A stretch of DNA of 11,943 nt from an uncultured Olsenella sp. (GTDB lineage Bacteria > Actinomycetota > Coriobacteriia > Coriobacteriales > Atopobiaceae): NCBI GenBank assembly GCA_937900605.1, contig CALCDK010000034.1:1-11943 (forward strand), written 5' to 3'. The notes under the pieces are model-generated. The model did not search any database. It had not been told where the DNA came from and saw only the letters and a list, made by a program, of their open reading frames with translations. The number at the start of each line of letters is the position of its first letter. Within the stretch, counting starts at the first letter, position 1. The position numbers were made by a program, and so were the translations under genes. Below are positions 1 to 6,658 of this stretch, one piece after another.

Positions 1-610
1 ACTCCAGGAAGCGGTCGCAGTCGCAGCCGGGCGCACAGTCCGGGCATCCGCAGCCGACCTCCTCGCCGAGGTCGAAGTAGATCTCGGAGCACGGGCCGCA
101 GGGGCCGGTGGGGCCGGCGGCCCAGAAGTTGTCCTCCTCGCCGAGGCGGGAGATGTGGTCGTAGGCGACGCCCTGCTTGTGCCAGAGCTCGATGGCCTCG
201 TCGTCGTTCTCGTAGACCGTCATGTAGAGACGGTCGAGCGGAAGACCGAGGTGCTCGGGGCTCGTGATGAACTCGAAGGCCCACTCGATGGCGTTCTCCT
301 TGGTGTAGCCCCCGAAGGAGAAGTTGCCGAGCATCTCGAAGAACGACAGGTGGCGGGAGTCGCCGATGTTGTCGATGTCGTTGGTGCGCAGGCACTTCTG
401 GCAGGAGCAGGCGCCGATGGCGTCCATGGTCTTGGAGCCCTGGTAGTACTCCTTGAACTGGTTCATGCCGGCGTTGGCCAGCAGCAGCGACGGGTCGTCG
501 GGAACCAGGGACGACGACGGGTAGAGGCGGCACCCCTTGCCCTCGAAGAAGCGCAGGAAGTCCTCGCGGATCTGCGCGGTGGTCATGGTCTTGTAGTCGG
601 CTGCGCTCAT
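1..610 (-). CDS. alaS: Alanyl-tRNA synthetase, N-terminal 203 codons (cut by window edge)
   Basis: Charges tRNA-Ala with alanine in the cytoplasm. The visible part is the start of the class II adenylation domain. It opens [18 protein letters not shown], followed by the family stretch [15 protein letters not shown] (about residues 43-57), then [29 protein letters not shown] and [15 protein letters not shown]. These are hallmark AlaS motifs around the ATP and alanine pocket. Near residues 185-200 lies a Cys-rich insert ([16 protein letters not shown]) of a kind seen in many Gram-positive AlaS proteins. The ATG at 608-610 has a GGGGGAG ribosome site four bases upstream (615-621). The gene runs off the left edge, so the tRNA-recognition, editing and C-Ala domains are not visible. 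It lies about 185 bases downstream of the AI-2E gene in the same direction. I see no T-box leader. Confidence 0.97.
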   Translation of the reverse strand, partial: MSAADYKTMTTAQIREDFLRFFEGKGCRLYPSSSLVPDDPSLLLANAGMNQFKEYYQGSKTMDAIGACSCQKCLRTNDIDNIGDSRHLSFFEMLGNFSFGGYTKENAIEWAFEFITSPEHLGLPLDRLYMTVYENDDEAIELWHKQGVAYDHISRLGEEDNFWAAGPTGPCGPCSEIYFDLGEEVGCGCPDCAPGCDCDRFLE

Positions 611-650
611 GGGTCTCCCCCACTCGGGTACGTTTTGCTTCAACTTCGCA

Positions 651-656
651 ATGATA
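651..656 (-). promoter_or_regulatory. Possible -10 element for alaS
   Basis: TATCAT on the minus strand lies about 40 bases before the alaS start codon, in a locally AT-richer patch of an otherwise very GC-rich gap. No convincing -35 hexamer lies 16-18 bases upstream, so this is only a weak call from sequence. Confidence 0.3.
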
Positions 657-664
657 GCGCAGAT

Positions 665-698
665 GGCCCCCTCCCGCGCCGGTGGCGCGCAAGGGGCC
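665..698 (-). other. Compound hairpin between the AI-2E gene and alaS
   Basis: Outer arms GGCCCC (665-670) and GGGGCC (693-698) enclose inner arms CGCGCC (675-680) and GGCGCG (684-689) with a three-base loop. The structure has about 12 base pairs with a 4/3 internal loop. It is not followed by a U-tract on the minus strand, so it is not a textbook intrinsic terminator. It may still end or process the upstream sigB-operon transcript, or lie just upstream of the alaS promoter. Confidence 0.5.
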
Positions 699-702
699 CA
701 TG

Positions 703-749
703 GGGGGTGCTGCGATGGGGGTGCCGCGACGGGGGTGCTGCGATGGGGT
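703..749. repeat. 14-base G-rich tandem repeat, about 3.3 copies
   Basis: The unit GGGGGTGCTGCGAT occurs at 703-716 and 731-744. A variant, GGGGGTGCCGCGAC, lies between them at 717-730, and a partial copy (GGGGT) follows at 745-749. The four regularly spaced runs of four or five G on the plus strand, separated by 9-base stretches, could form a G-quadruplex. For the flanking minus-strand genes the plus strand is the template. The repeat lies in the 611-794 gap between the AI-2E gene and alaS. Confidence 0.85.
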
Positions 750-794
750 CACGCGCCGTGGGGGCCGGGGCGCCTCCGGAGCCGGCGAGGGGGG

Positions 795-2111
795 CTAGCG
801 TCGGCGCCAGAGCGAGCGCAGGGCCCCGGCGGCGCGGCTCACGGCCAACGCGGGGCGCGGCGCGGGCACGACCTGCGCGGCGGCGTCCGGGCCCAGCGTG
901 GCGGCGTCGACCGAGACGCCCTCGTCGCCCAGGGCGTCGCAGGCGGGCGCGGGGCCACCGTCGGCGTCCAGGTAGGGCGTGCCCTTGAAGAGGGCGCCGT
1001 CGTAGCTGACGACCTGCGTGCCGGTACGGACCTCGAAGTAGTAGATGAAGAGGCTCTTGACCATGGCGCACAGCGGGATCGCGACGATCATGCCGAGCGG
1101 GCCCATAAGCGTGGAGCCCAGCATGATGGCGGTCAGCGACATCACGGGGTGGATCTGCATCGTGGACTGGTTGATGCGCGGCACGATGAGGTTGTCGGTG
1201 ACGTTTTGCGACAGCACCGCCGCGACGACGGTCCAGAAGGCCATGGCCGGGCTGTAGAGCAGCGCGATGCCCGCGGCGATGACGGCCGAGACGGACGGGC
1301 CGACCACCGGCACGAAGTTGAGCACGCCGGACAGCACGCCCATGATGCCGGCGTAGGGGTGGCCCGCCAGCGCGAAGCCGATGCCGGCGAGGGTGCCCTG
1401 GATGAGCGAGTCGATGACCGTGGTGCGCAGGTAGCCGCCCACGGAGCGCGTGGTAACGGCGAGCATGACGCGGTAGTCGCGAGAGCGCGCCGGGCCCAGG
1501 ACGCGGCAGATCTCGTCGTTGATGGCCGGGTAGTCGCACACGATCCAGAAGGCCAGGACCAGGCTCAGGAAGACGACGAAGACCGTGGAGGCGAAGTTGG
1601 TGACCGCCGGCACGATGCCCGAGCCGATGGCGGACAGCAGCGTGGTGACGAGCTGGGTGAGGCCGGCCTGGAGCGTGCGGACGAGCTCGGAGACGTCGAA
1701 GTACTGGCTCACCAGCGCGAAGAGCTGGTAGTCCTGCTCGAGCGAGGCGAACCAGGAGCCGATCTCGGCGATGCGGGCGGGCATCTCGCGCAGCAGCTCG
1801 GACATCTGCGAGAAGAACAGCGGGATGACCAGCACGAAGGTGAGCAGGACGCCGAGGAGCACGACCACCAGGCCCAGGATCGACGCCAGGCCGCGCGGCA
1901 CGTGATGGCGCGACATGGCGTTGACCAGCGGCGAGGCCACGTACGCGATGACGCAGCCGAGCGAGAGGAACAGCACGACGTCGGAGAGCCTGCCCAGGCC
2001 CCAGACGGCGACGGACGCAAGCACCAGCGCACCGATGACGGTCCAGACCTTGAGGAACGCGACGCGCGTGCGCGCCGCCGCCCCCTCCCTGCGAGAATCT
2101 GCGTCCTGCAC
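795..2111 (-). CDS. AI-2E family (PF01594-type) membrane transporter/permease
   Basis: A 438-residue polytopic membrane protein of the AI-2E transporter family. Members have been linked to autoinducer export, Na+/H+ antiport or unknown substrates, so the name does not establish quorum sensing. Hydrophobic segments lie at about 22-40, 44-64, 76-100, 168-192, 235-280, 285-302 and 325-350. The family signature spans about residues 226-280 and includes GYLRTTVIDSLIQGT and GVLNFVPVVGP; NLIVPRI follows at 308-313. The soluble stretch between the third and fourth membrane segments is typical. The tail after about residue 365 is Ala/Pro-rich and probably cytoplasmic. The start is a GTG at 2109-2111 with AGGAG four bases upstream. 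It begins 21 bases after the sigma-factor stop, so it is very likely in the sigB operon and may belong to the stress response. Confidence 0.9.
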   Translation of the reverse strand: MQDADSRREGAAARTRVAFLKVWTVIGALVLASVAVWGLGRLSDVVLFLSLGCVIAYVASPLVNAMSRHHVPRGLASILGLVVVLLGVLLTFVLVIPLFFSQMSELLREMPARIAEIGSWFASLEQDYQLFALVSQYFDVSELVRTLQAGLTQLVTTLLSAIGSGIVPAVTNFASTVFVVFLSLVLAFWIVCDYPAINDEICRVLGPARSRDYRVMLAVTTRSVGGYLRTTVIDSLIQGTLAGIGFALAGHPYAGIMGVLSGVLNFVPVVGPSVSAVIAAGIALLYSPAMAFWTVVAAVLSQNVTDNLIVPRINQSTMQIHPVMSLTAIMLGSTLMGPLGMIVAIPLCAMVKSLFIYYFEVRTGTQVVSYDGALFKGTPYLDADGGPAPACDALGDEGVSVDAATLGPDAAAQVVPAPRPALAVSRAAGALRSLWRRR

Positions 2112-2132
2112 GTGGCTCCTCTCCCGGGCCCG

Positions 2133-2963
2133 CTAGCGCGCGGCGCCCTGTGGGTCGATCTTCTCCTGGATCCTGCGAAGCGTGCGCCTGAGCAGGCGTG
2201 AGACCTGCACCTGCGAGATGCCGAGGCGCTCGGCGATCTCGACCTGCGTCAGCCCGTCGACGAAGCGCATGCGGATGACGTCCCTCTCGCGCGGCGAGAA
2301 GTCCGCGATGGCGTCCTCGAGGACCATGCGGTCGTCGGAGCCCTCGAGCTCGGAGTCCTCGACCCCGTAGTGGTCGAGGACCGAGGGGGCGTCGTCATCG
2401 TCGCCGGCGCCGCCGCCCTCGAGGGGCACGGAGCTGTAGGCGCTCGAGGACTCCATCGCCTCGAGCACCTCGTCGACGCTGGCGTCGAGGTGCTCGGCGA
2501 CCTCGGCGACCGAGGGGCTGCGCTGCAGCTCGCGGGTGAGCTCGTCGGTGGCCTGGTTGACCTTGGCCGACAGCTCCTGGAGGCGGCGCGGCACGCGCAC
2601 GGACCAGCCCTTGTCGCGGAAGTGGCGCTTGATCTCGCCCATGACGGTGGGCGTGGCGTACGTGGTGAACTCGAGCCCGCGCGACGGGTCGAAGCGGTCG
2701 ATCGCCTTGATGAGGCCGATGGTGCCCACCTGGACGAGGTCCTCGAGGCTCTCGCCGCGGTTCTTGAACTTGGACGCGAGGAAGCGGACGAGGTTGAGGT
2801 GGCTCACGATGAGCTGCTCGCGCGCCTCCTCGTCGCCCTCCTCCTTGTACAGGCGGAACAGCTCGCGGGTGCGCTCCTTGTCCCAGGCCGCCTTGCCCTG
2901 CGGCACGCGGCGGGCCAGGCGCGAGGCGCGCGTGCGCTCGACGTCGCTACTCGCCATGGGCAT
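2133..2963 (-). CDS. sigB: RNA polymerase sigma factor, SigB/SigF/SigG family
   Basis: An alternative sigma factor of the general-stress or sporulation-like group (sigma-70 group 3), 276 residues. Region 2 lies at about 50-120 (LIVSHLNLVRFLASKFKN, EDLVQVGTIGLIKAIDRFDP, FTTYATPTVMGEIKRHFRDK). Region 3 lies at about 125-180, starting RVPRRLQELSAKVN. Region 4 lies at about 212-268, with its helix-turn-helix in LTQVEIAERLGISQVQVSRLL. An acidic linker (GDDDDAPS, about 187-194) separates regions 3 and 4. The first ATG (2961-2963) overlaps the end of the RsbW-like gene by 17 bases; a second in-frame ATG two codons on (2955-2957) would overlap by 11. Either way the two are translationally coupled, the usual layout for a sigma factor and its anti-sigma partner. 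A possible self-recognised promoter lies at the head of the operon. The symbol denotes the family; a SigF-type name would be equally defensible. Confidence 0.93.
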   Translation of the reverse strand: MPMASSDVERTRASRLARRVPQGKAAWDKERTRELFRLYKEEGDEEAREQLIVSHLNLVRFLASKFKNRGESLEDLVQVGTIGLIKAIDRFDPSRGLEFTTYATPTVMGEIKRHFRDKGWSVRVPRRLQELSAKVNQATDELTRELQRSPSVAEVAEHLDASVDEVLEAMESSSAYSSVPLEGGGAGDDDDAPSVLDHYGVEDSELEGSDDRMVLEDAIADFSPRERDVIRMRFVDGLTQVEIAERLGISQVQVSRLLRRTLRRIQEKIDPQGAAR

Positions 2964-3324
2964 CGCCCGCCCGGCGCTTCTCGAGGTGCAGGGTGCGCCC
3001 GTCGTCGGCGTCGGCGACGCTCAGGACGTCGCACACGGCGTCGAGAAGGGCCATGACGAGGTCGAGGGAGTCGTCCTGGGGCATGGCGGCGCCCAGCGGG
3101 AAGTCCATGGCCACGACGCCGGGCTCCAGCGAGAAGCGCACGTCGACGGCGTCGGGCGCGGTGGCGCACGACAGGACGAAGCCCTCCTCGGCGATCATGC
3201 GGACGTCCTCGACGTCCTCGACGCCCAGGTCGCAGTCGGCCGCGAGCGACGCGGCGGTCATGCGGACGACGCGGGCGAACTCGGGCTCGGCGGGGACGCC
3301 GAGGAACACGCTCTTCTGGTCCAT
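2947..3324 (-). CDS. rsbW: RsbW/SpoIIAB-like anti-sigma factor, degenerate ATP-binding site
   Basis: A small 125-residue protein directly before, and overlapping, the sigma gene, so it probably binds and inhibits that sigma factor. Its N-terminus (VPAEPEFARVVRMTAASLA, then GVEDVEDVRMIAEE) follows the opening of RsbW (VPAQPEYVGIIRLTLSGVA, EIEDLKIAVSEACTNAV). The family's N-box asparagine, needed for Mg-ATP, is missing: the stretch reads IAEEGFVLSCA. The glycine-containing boxes (DEG, and EGGLGL before the last helix) are also absent, replaced by DDSLDLVMALLDAV. At 125 residues it is shorter than RsbW (about 160). It may be a sigma-binding protein without kinase activity, and no RsbV-like anti-anti-sigma gene is in the window. 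The ATG at 3322-3324 has AGTAGGAG just upstream, overlapping the stop codon of the DUF948 gene. The family call relies on weak similarity plus position. Confidence 0.75.
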   Translation of the reverse strand: MDQKSVFLGVPAEPEFARVVRMTAASLAADCDLGVEDVEDVRMIAEEGFVLSCATAPDAVDVRFSLEPGVVAMDFPLGAAMPQDDSLDLVMALLDAVCDVLSVADADDGRTLHLEKRRAGDAHGE

Positions 3325-3332
3325 GTCTGCTC

Positions 3333-3905
3333 CTACTCCGCGGTCTTCTCGTCGCCGGCGGCCGGGCCGCCGTGGGCCTGGTCGGAGCCGGACACCTGGT
3401 CGTAGTCCACGTAGCTCGTGGGCGCGGGGGCCTCCTGACGCGCGGGCGCGTCGGCGTCGGCGCGCTCGTGGGGCTGAGCGCCCTCGAGGGCCGGGCCCTG
3501 CTCGGCGCGGCCGTGGCCGGCCAGGCGCGACACGACGCTCGCGACGCCGGACGCGGCGCTCTGGGCGGCGTGCGAGACGACGCCGCTCACGCTCGACGCG
3601 GTGCCGGAGACCTCGGAGACATCCTCGAGGATGCCGTTGACGCGCGTCAGGGACTCGTTGGCGGTGGCGACGGCGCGGTCGATGCCCTCGACGAGGGACG
3701 GCAGCTGCTTGGCGGCGGGCTCGAGCTCGTCGACGATGCCGTCGAGCTTGGCGACGACCGGCTGGGCCTGCGAGATGACCTCGTTTGCGGAGGCCCCCAC
3801 CTGCTCGACCGTCCTTCTCGCCGTGCGCAGGGCGAGCACGAGCTCGACCAGCGCGACGACGGCGACGATGACGAGGACCAGCAAGGCGATGTCGATGATG
3901 CTCAT
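3333..3905 (-). CDS. DUF948-type membrane protein, first gene of the sigB operon
   Basis: A 190-residue protein with one N-terminal membrane helix (about residues 4-26) followed by ALRTARRTVEQVG. Then comes a long amphipathic helical region (about 30-128) rich in Ala, Val, Ser and Glu, typical of DUF948 (YtxG-like) proteins, several of which are general-stress proteins in Bacillus. The last 60 residues are a hydrophilic, low-complexity Ala/Pro/Gln/Asp tail. The protein is likely anchored in the membrane with a cytoplasmic helical rod; its molecular role is unknown. The ATG at 3903-3905 has GGGAGGG upstream. The stop codon is 8 bases before the RsbW-like gene, and that gene's ribosome site is built into the stop. 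Position at the head of a sigma-factor operon fits a stress role, but this is inferred from context. Confidence 0.85.
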   Translation of the reverse strand: MSIIDIALLVLVIVAVVALVELVLALRTARRTVEQVGASANEVISQAQPVVAKLDGIVDELEPAAKQLPSLVEGIDRAVATANESLTRVNGILEDVSEVSGTASSVSGVVSHAAQSAASGVASVVSRLAGHGRAEQGPALEGAQPHERADADAPARQEAPAPTSYVDYDQVSGSDQAHGGPAAGDEKTAE

Positions 3906-3933
3906 GGCGCCCTCCCTAGGCGTGCGTGCGGAC

Positions 3934-3947
3934 GGGGCGAGCGCCCC
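3934..3947. other. Short GC hairpin in the leader of the sigB operon
   Basis: GGGGCG/CGCCCC arms with a two-base centre form a small stable hairpin. It lies between the candidate promoter and the DUF948 start, and also downstream of the rarA stop. It lacks a U-tract. It could be a 5' leader hairpin or a weak 3' end for rarA. Confidence 0.5.
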
Positions 3948-3955
3948 GAATGGTC

Positions 3956-3983
3956 ATTGTACCCAAGCCCGGAGACGTCACTC
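3956..3983 (-). promoter_or_regulatory. Candidate SigB-type promoter of the DUF948-rsbW-sigB operon
   Basis: On the minus strand GAGT (3980-3983) is followed after 15 bases by GGGTAC (3959-3964). This fits the loose GNNT-N14-16-GGGTAC/T pattern known for actinobacterial SigB-type sigma factors. TACAAT (3956-3961), overlapping the same bases, also resembles a housekeeping -10, without a good -35. The site is about 50 bases before the DUF948 ATG. GGGTAC also occurs by chance inside coding regions of this window, so position is the main support. Confidence 0.4.
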
Positions 3984-5381
3984 GGGGCGCGCGGGGCCGG
4001 AGGGGCGCCCGGGGTCTGACGGCCGCGCGGGGCCCAAGGGGCGCCCCGGGCGCAGGGGGCCGTTCTCGAGGCGGTCGCGCGCCGAGGCGTCGACGCGCCA
4101 GGCCTCCCAGCCGCGCGGGCTGGGGTGGTAGAAGGCGCCGCGCTCAAGGTCCTCGGGCAGATAGCGCTGCTCGACCCAGCCGCAGGGGTAGTTGTGCGGG
4201 TAGAGGTAGGCGCCGTACTCGTCGGAGCCGGGGCGGTGGCGGTCGCGCAGGTACGACGGGACGTCTCGGCGCGGGCCGTGGCGAACCTCGTCGAGGGCGG
4301 CGTCGATGCCGGCCTCGGCGGCGTTGGACTTGGGCGCGAGGGCCAGGTACGTGGCCGCCTGGGCCAGGGCGATGCGGCACTCGGGCATGCCGATGACCTC
4401 GGTGGCGCGGAAGGCCGCCTCGGCGACGAGGAGCGCCTGCGGGTCGGCGTTGCCCACGTCCTCGGAGGCGCAGACCATGATGCGGCGGGCGACGAACTTG
4501 GGGTCCTCCCCCGCGTCGAGCATGCGCGCCATCCAATAGAGCGCGGCGTCGGGGTCGCTGCCGCGCATGGACTTGATGAAGGCCGAGACCACGTCGTAGT
4601 GCATGTCGCCGGACTTGTCGTACGGCAGGCCGCGACGAGGGTTGGCCTCGAGCACGTGCTCGGGCAGGATCGTCGCGGGCGGCGCCTGCGGGTCGTCGGG
4701 GTCGCGGTCGACCATCTGGCTCGCGAGCTCGAGCGACGTGAGCGCCGAGCGCGCGTCGCCGCCGGCGAGGGTGACGATCTCGTCGGCCGCGCGCGGGTCC
4801 AGCTCGAAGGCACCGTCGAGGCCCTGCGGCGACTCGAGCGCGCGCGAGAGCAGCTGGCGGATGTCGTCGTCGCCCAGGGGCTGCAGCTCGACGACGCGGC
4901 TGCGGCTGATGAGCGCGGAGTTGACCTCGAAGTAGGGGTTCTCGGTGGTGGCGCCCACGAGAACGACCGTGCGGTCCTCGACGGCGTGCAGCAGCGCGTC
5001 CTGCTGGGTGCGGCTGAAGCGGTGGATCTCGTCGACGAACAGGATGGTGCGCCTGCCCGTGGAGAGCAGGCGGCTCTGTGCGGCGTCGATCTCGCGGCGC
5101 AGGTCCTTGACCGTGCCGGTGACGGCGGAGACCTCGACGAACTCAGCGTGGGTGGTGTGCGCGACGATGCGCGCGAGCGTGGTCTTGCCGGTGCCGGCCG
5201 GCCCGTAGAGGATGACCGACGAGAGCGCGTCGTGCTCGATCGCGCGGCGCAGCCACGAGCCGGGGCCCACGGCGCGCGCCTGGCCCACGTAGCCGTCGAG
5301 GGTCGTGGGGCGCATGCGGACGGCGAGCGGCGCGTTGTCCATGCGCCGTGCGCGCTCTATGTGCGAGAAGAGAGTGTCCAT
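3978..5381 (-). CDS. rarA: Replication-associated recombination protein RarA (MgsA), AAA+ ATPase
   Basis: A clamp-loader-like AAA+ ATPase that acts at stalled replication forks, in the RarA/Mgs1/WRNIP1 family. The 467-residue protein shows a family start (PLAVRMRPTTLDGYVGQ, 18-34), Walker A GPAGTGKT (60-67), Walker B ILFVDEIHRF (113-122), sensor 1 ATTEN (144-148) and SRSR with arginine-finger candidates (159-162). The C-terminal oligomerisation region contains RRGLPYDKSGDMHYDVVSAF and DPDAALYWMARML, both typical of RarA. After about residue 435 it carries a Pro/Arg/Gly-rich tail made of two imperfect repeats, beyond the usual family length of roughly 440. The ATG at 5379-5381 is chosen by alignment with known RarA N-termini; the G-run just before it sits unusually close to the start. 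It begins 25 bases after the dGTPase stop and is probably cotranscribed with it. Confidence 0.96.
   Translation of the reverse strand: MDTLFSHIERARRMDNAPLAVRMRPTTLDGYVGQARAVGPGSWLRRAIEHDALSSVILYGPAGTGKTTLARIVAHTTHAEFVEVSAVTGTVKDLRREIDAAQSRLLSTGRRTILFVDEIHRFSRTQQDALLHAVEDRTVVLVGATTENPYFEVNSALISRSRVVELQPLGDDDIRQLLSRALESPQGLDGAFELDPRAADEIVTLAGGDARSALTSLELASQMVDRDPDDPQAPPATILPEHVLEANPRRGLPYDKSGDMHYDVVSAFIKSMRGSDPDAALYWMARMLDAGEDPKFVARRIMVCASEDVGNADPQALLVAEAAFRATEVIGMPECRIALAQAATYLALAPKSNAAEAGIDAALDEVRHGPRRDVPSYLRDRHRPGSDEYGAYLYPHNYPCGWVEQRYLPEDLERGAFYHPSPRGWEAWRVDASARDRLENGPLRPGRPLGPARPSDPGRPSGPARPE
3989..4050. repeat. Two imperfect 26-base direct repeats in the 3' end of rarA
   Basis: Copies at 3989-4014 and 4025-4050 both begin GCGCGGGGCC and share a GGGGCGCCC core. 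They are offset by 36 bases (12 codons) and encode GRPLGPARP and GRPSGPARP near the RarA C-terminus. The in-frame spacing suggests expansion by slippage or duplication within the tail. Confidence 0.7.
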
Positions 5382-5406
5382 GCCCCCATGGTAGCGCGTC
5401 GGGACC

Positions 5407-6645
5407 CTAGGGGCGAACGCCGGCGAAGTACCCGTGGCGCGGGAACAGCTCGCGCGCCCGCGGGAAGACGGCCTCGCAGGTGGCCACGAAGTAGTCGTCG
5501 GTCATCGACGACACGAAGTCGACGACGGTCTGGTCCGGGTCGGACTCCCAGTCGTAGGAGCGGCCGTAGAAGCCCAGGCGGCGCTGGAGCGGCGCGATGT
5601 GGTGCGAGAAGATCGCGGCAGACTCGTCGCCGGAGGCCAGCGCCTCGAGCTCGTGGTCGTACAGCGCGCAGAACAGCTCGCCCACGCCGCGCGAGAAGTC
5701 CCCCTCGACCTCGGCCGAGCCGTAGATCTTCTCGTAGTTCTCTCGCTTGGCCCGGCGCAGCTCGCTGAAGCCCTCCTCGCTCATGGCGATGTGGTCCGAG
5801 CCCAGGCTGCTCTCGACGACGTCGGCAGCGAGGGCGCCGAGGGCCCACGCGTTGTAGGCGCCGCCGAGGCCGTCGTCGAAGGCGCCCTCGTCGACGAGGC
5901 CGGCGCAGATGGCGTCCTGGCGGTCCTTGCCCACGTAGGCGATGATGTCGCTCACGCGCACGACGCAGCCCTCGAGCGTCATGGGGCGCAGGTGCTCGAT
6001 GGCCTGGGGGCCGTTGTCGCGGCACGACGCGGCCACGCGGTCGAAGGTGTCGAACTCGGCCAGGCCGCTCGTCTGGAACTCCTGCTGCTCGAACTCGCCG
6101 TTGTGGCAGATGGCGCCGTCAATCGTCTGCAGGCTCACGTTGCGGCCGCTCAGGACGTCCAGGACGCGGGCGCTCTGGACGTTGTGGAAGAACCAGCGGC
6201 CCGTGCGCTCGTGGTAGGCGGCGTTGAGGTAGCGCTCGCCGGCGTGGCCGAAGGGCGTGTGGCCGATGTCGTGGCCCAGCGCGATGGCCTCGATGAGGTC
6301 GAGGTTGAGGCCCAGGGCGCGCCCGATGTCGCGCGCCACGCGGGCCACGAGCTGCACGTGCAGGCCGCGCCGCGACAGGTCGTCGTTGGCGCGGAACGAG
6401 AAGACCTGGGTCTTGCCGGCCATGCGGTTGTACGCGGGCAGGTGGACGATCTTCTCGGAGTCGCGCACGAAGGCGGGACGCACCGGCGTGTCAAGGTCGC
6501 GCTCGTAGGGGTCGCGGCGGATGGCCGAGGCGTCGCGGCAGGCGAACGGCGACAGCCGACCGGAGGCGAGGCGCTCCGCGACGCGGCGGGCGGACCCGGG
6601 CGAGAGCTCGGCGGAGAGCCCGGGGGCGAGTGGGTTGGTGCGCAC
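5407..6645 (-). CDS. dgt: HD-domain deoxyguanosinetriphosphate triphosphohydrolase-like protein
   Basis: Predicted to cleave dGTP or other dNTPs to nucleoside and tripolyphosphate, so setting dNTP pools. The 412-residue protein has the dGTPase-type RNRM/GKTQVF segment (NRMAGKTQVF, 73-82), then the metal-binding HD series: H96 in GLHVQLVARVARDIG, H125-D126 in ALGHDIGHTPFGHAGE, and D233 in RVSDIIAYVGKD. HNGEFEQQEF (181-190) corresponds to the conserved HNGE region. The opening motif differs from the E. coli-type RLTHS form, so it belongs to a broader HD subgroup and its substrate should not be assumed to be dGTP alone. The start is a GTG at 6643-6645 with GGGAGG five bases upstream, 13 bases after the ATP-grasp-like gene stop. 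The arrangement with rarA suggests a replication/nucleotide operon. The gene symbol reflects the family. Confidence 0.88.
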   Translation of the reverse strand: MRTNPLAPGLSAELSPGSARRVAERLASGRLSPFACRDASAIRRDPYERDLDTPVRPAFVRDSEKIVHLPAYNRMAGKTQVFSFRANDDLSRRGLHVQLVARVARDIGRALGLNLDLIEAIALGHDIGHTPFGHAGERYLNAAYHERTGRWFFHNVQSARVLDVLSGRNVSLQTIDGAICHNGEFEQQEFQTSGLAEFDTFDRVAASCRDNGPQAIEHLRPMTLEGCVVRVSDIIAYVGKDRQDAICAGLVDEGAFDDGLGGAYNAWALGALAADVVESSLGSDHIAMSEEGFSELRRAKRENYEKIYGSAEVEGDFSRGVGELFCALYDHELEALASGDESAAIFSHHIAPLQRRLGFYGRSYDWESDPDQTVVDFVSSMTDDYFVATCEAVFPRARELFPRHGYFAGVRP

Positions 6646-6658
6646 GTCGGCCTCCCGG

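Noticed and set aside
611..794. T-box or tRNA-sensing leader for alaS
   Set aside because: No T-box core sequence, specifier-like stem or terminator/antiterminator pair could be seen in the gap.
795..2111. Quorum-sensing autoinducer-2 exporter
   Set aside because: The family name is historical. No luxS or lsr genes are in view, and family members have other proposed functions, so no signalling role is claimed.
609..2201. Long open frame on the plus strand (530 codons) over the AI-2E gene
   Set aside because: It lies antisense to a clear membrane protein and a sigma factor, is dominated by Arg, Asp, His and Gly as expected from GC-rich antisense frames, and matches no family.
5428..5433. Second SigB-like GGGTAC element before rarA
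   Set aside because: It lies inside the dgt coding sequence (codons for His-Gly-Tyr) and has no matching -35 at the right distance.
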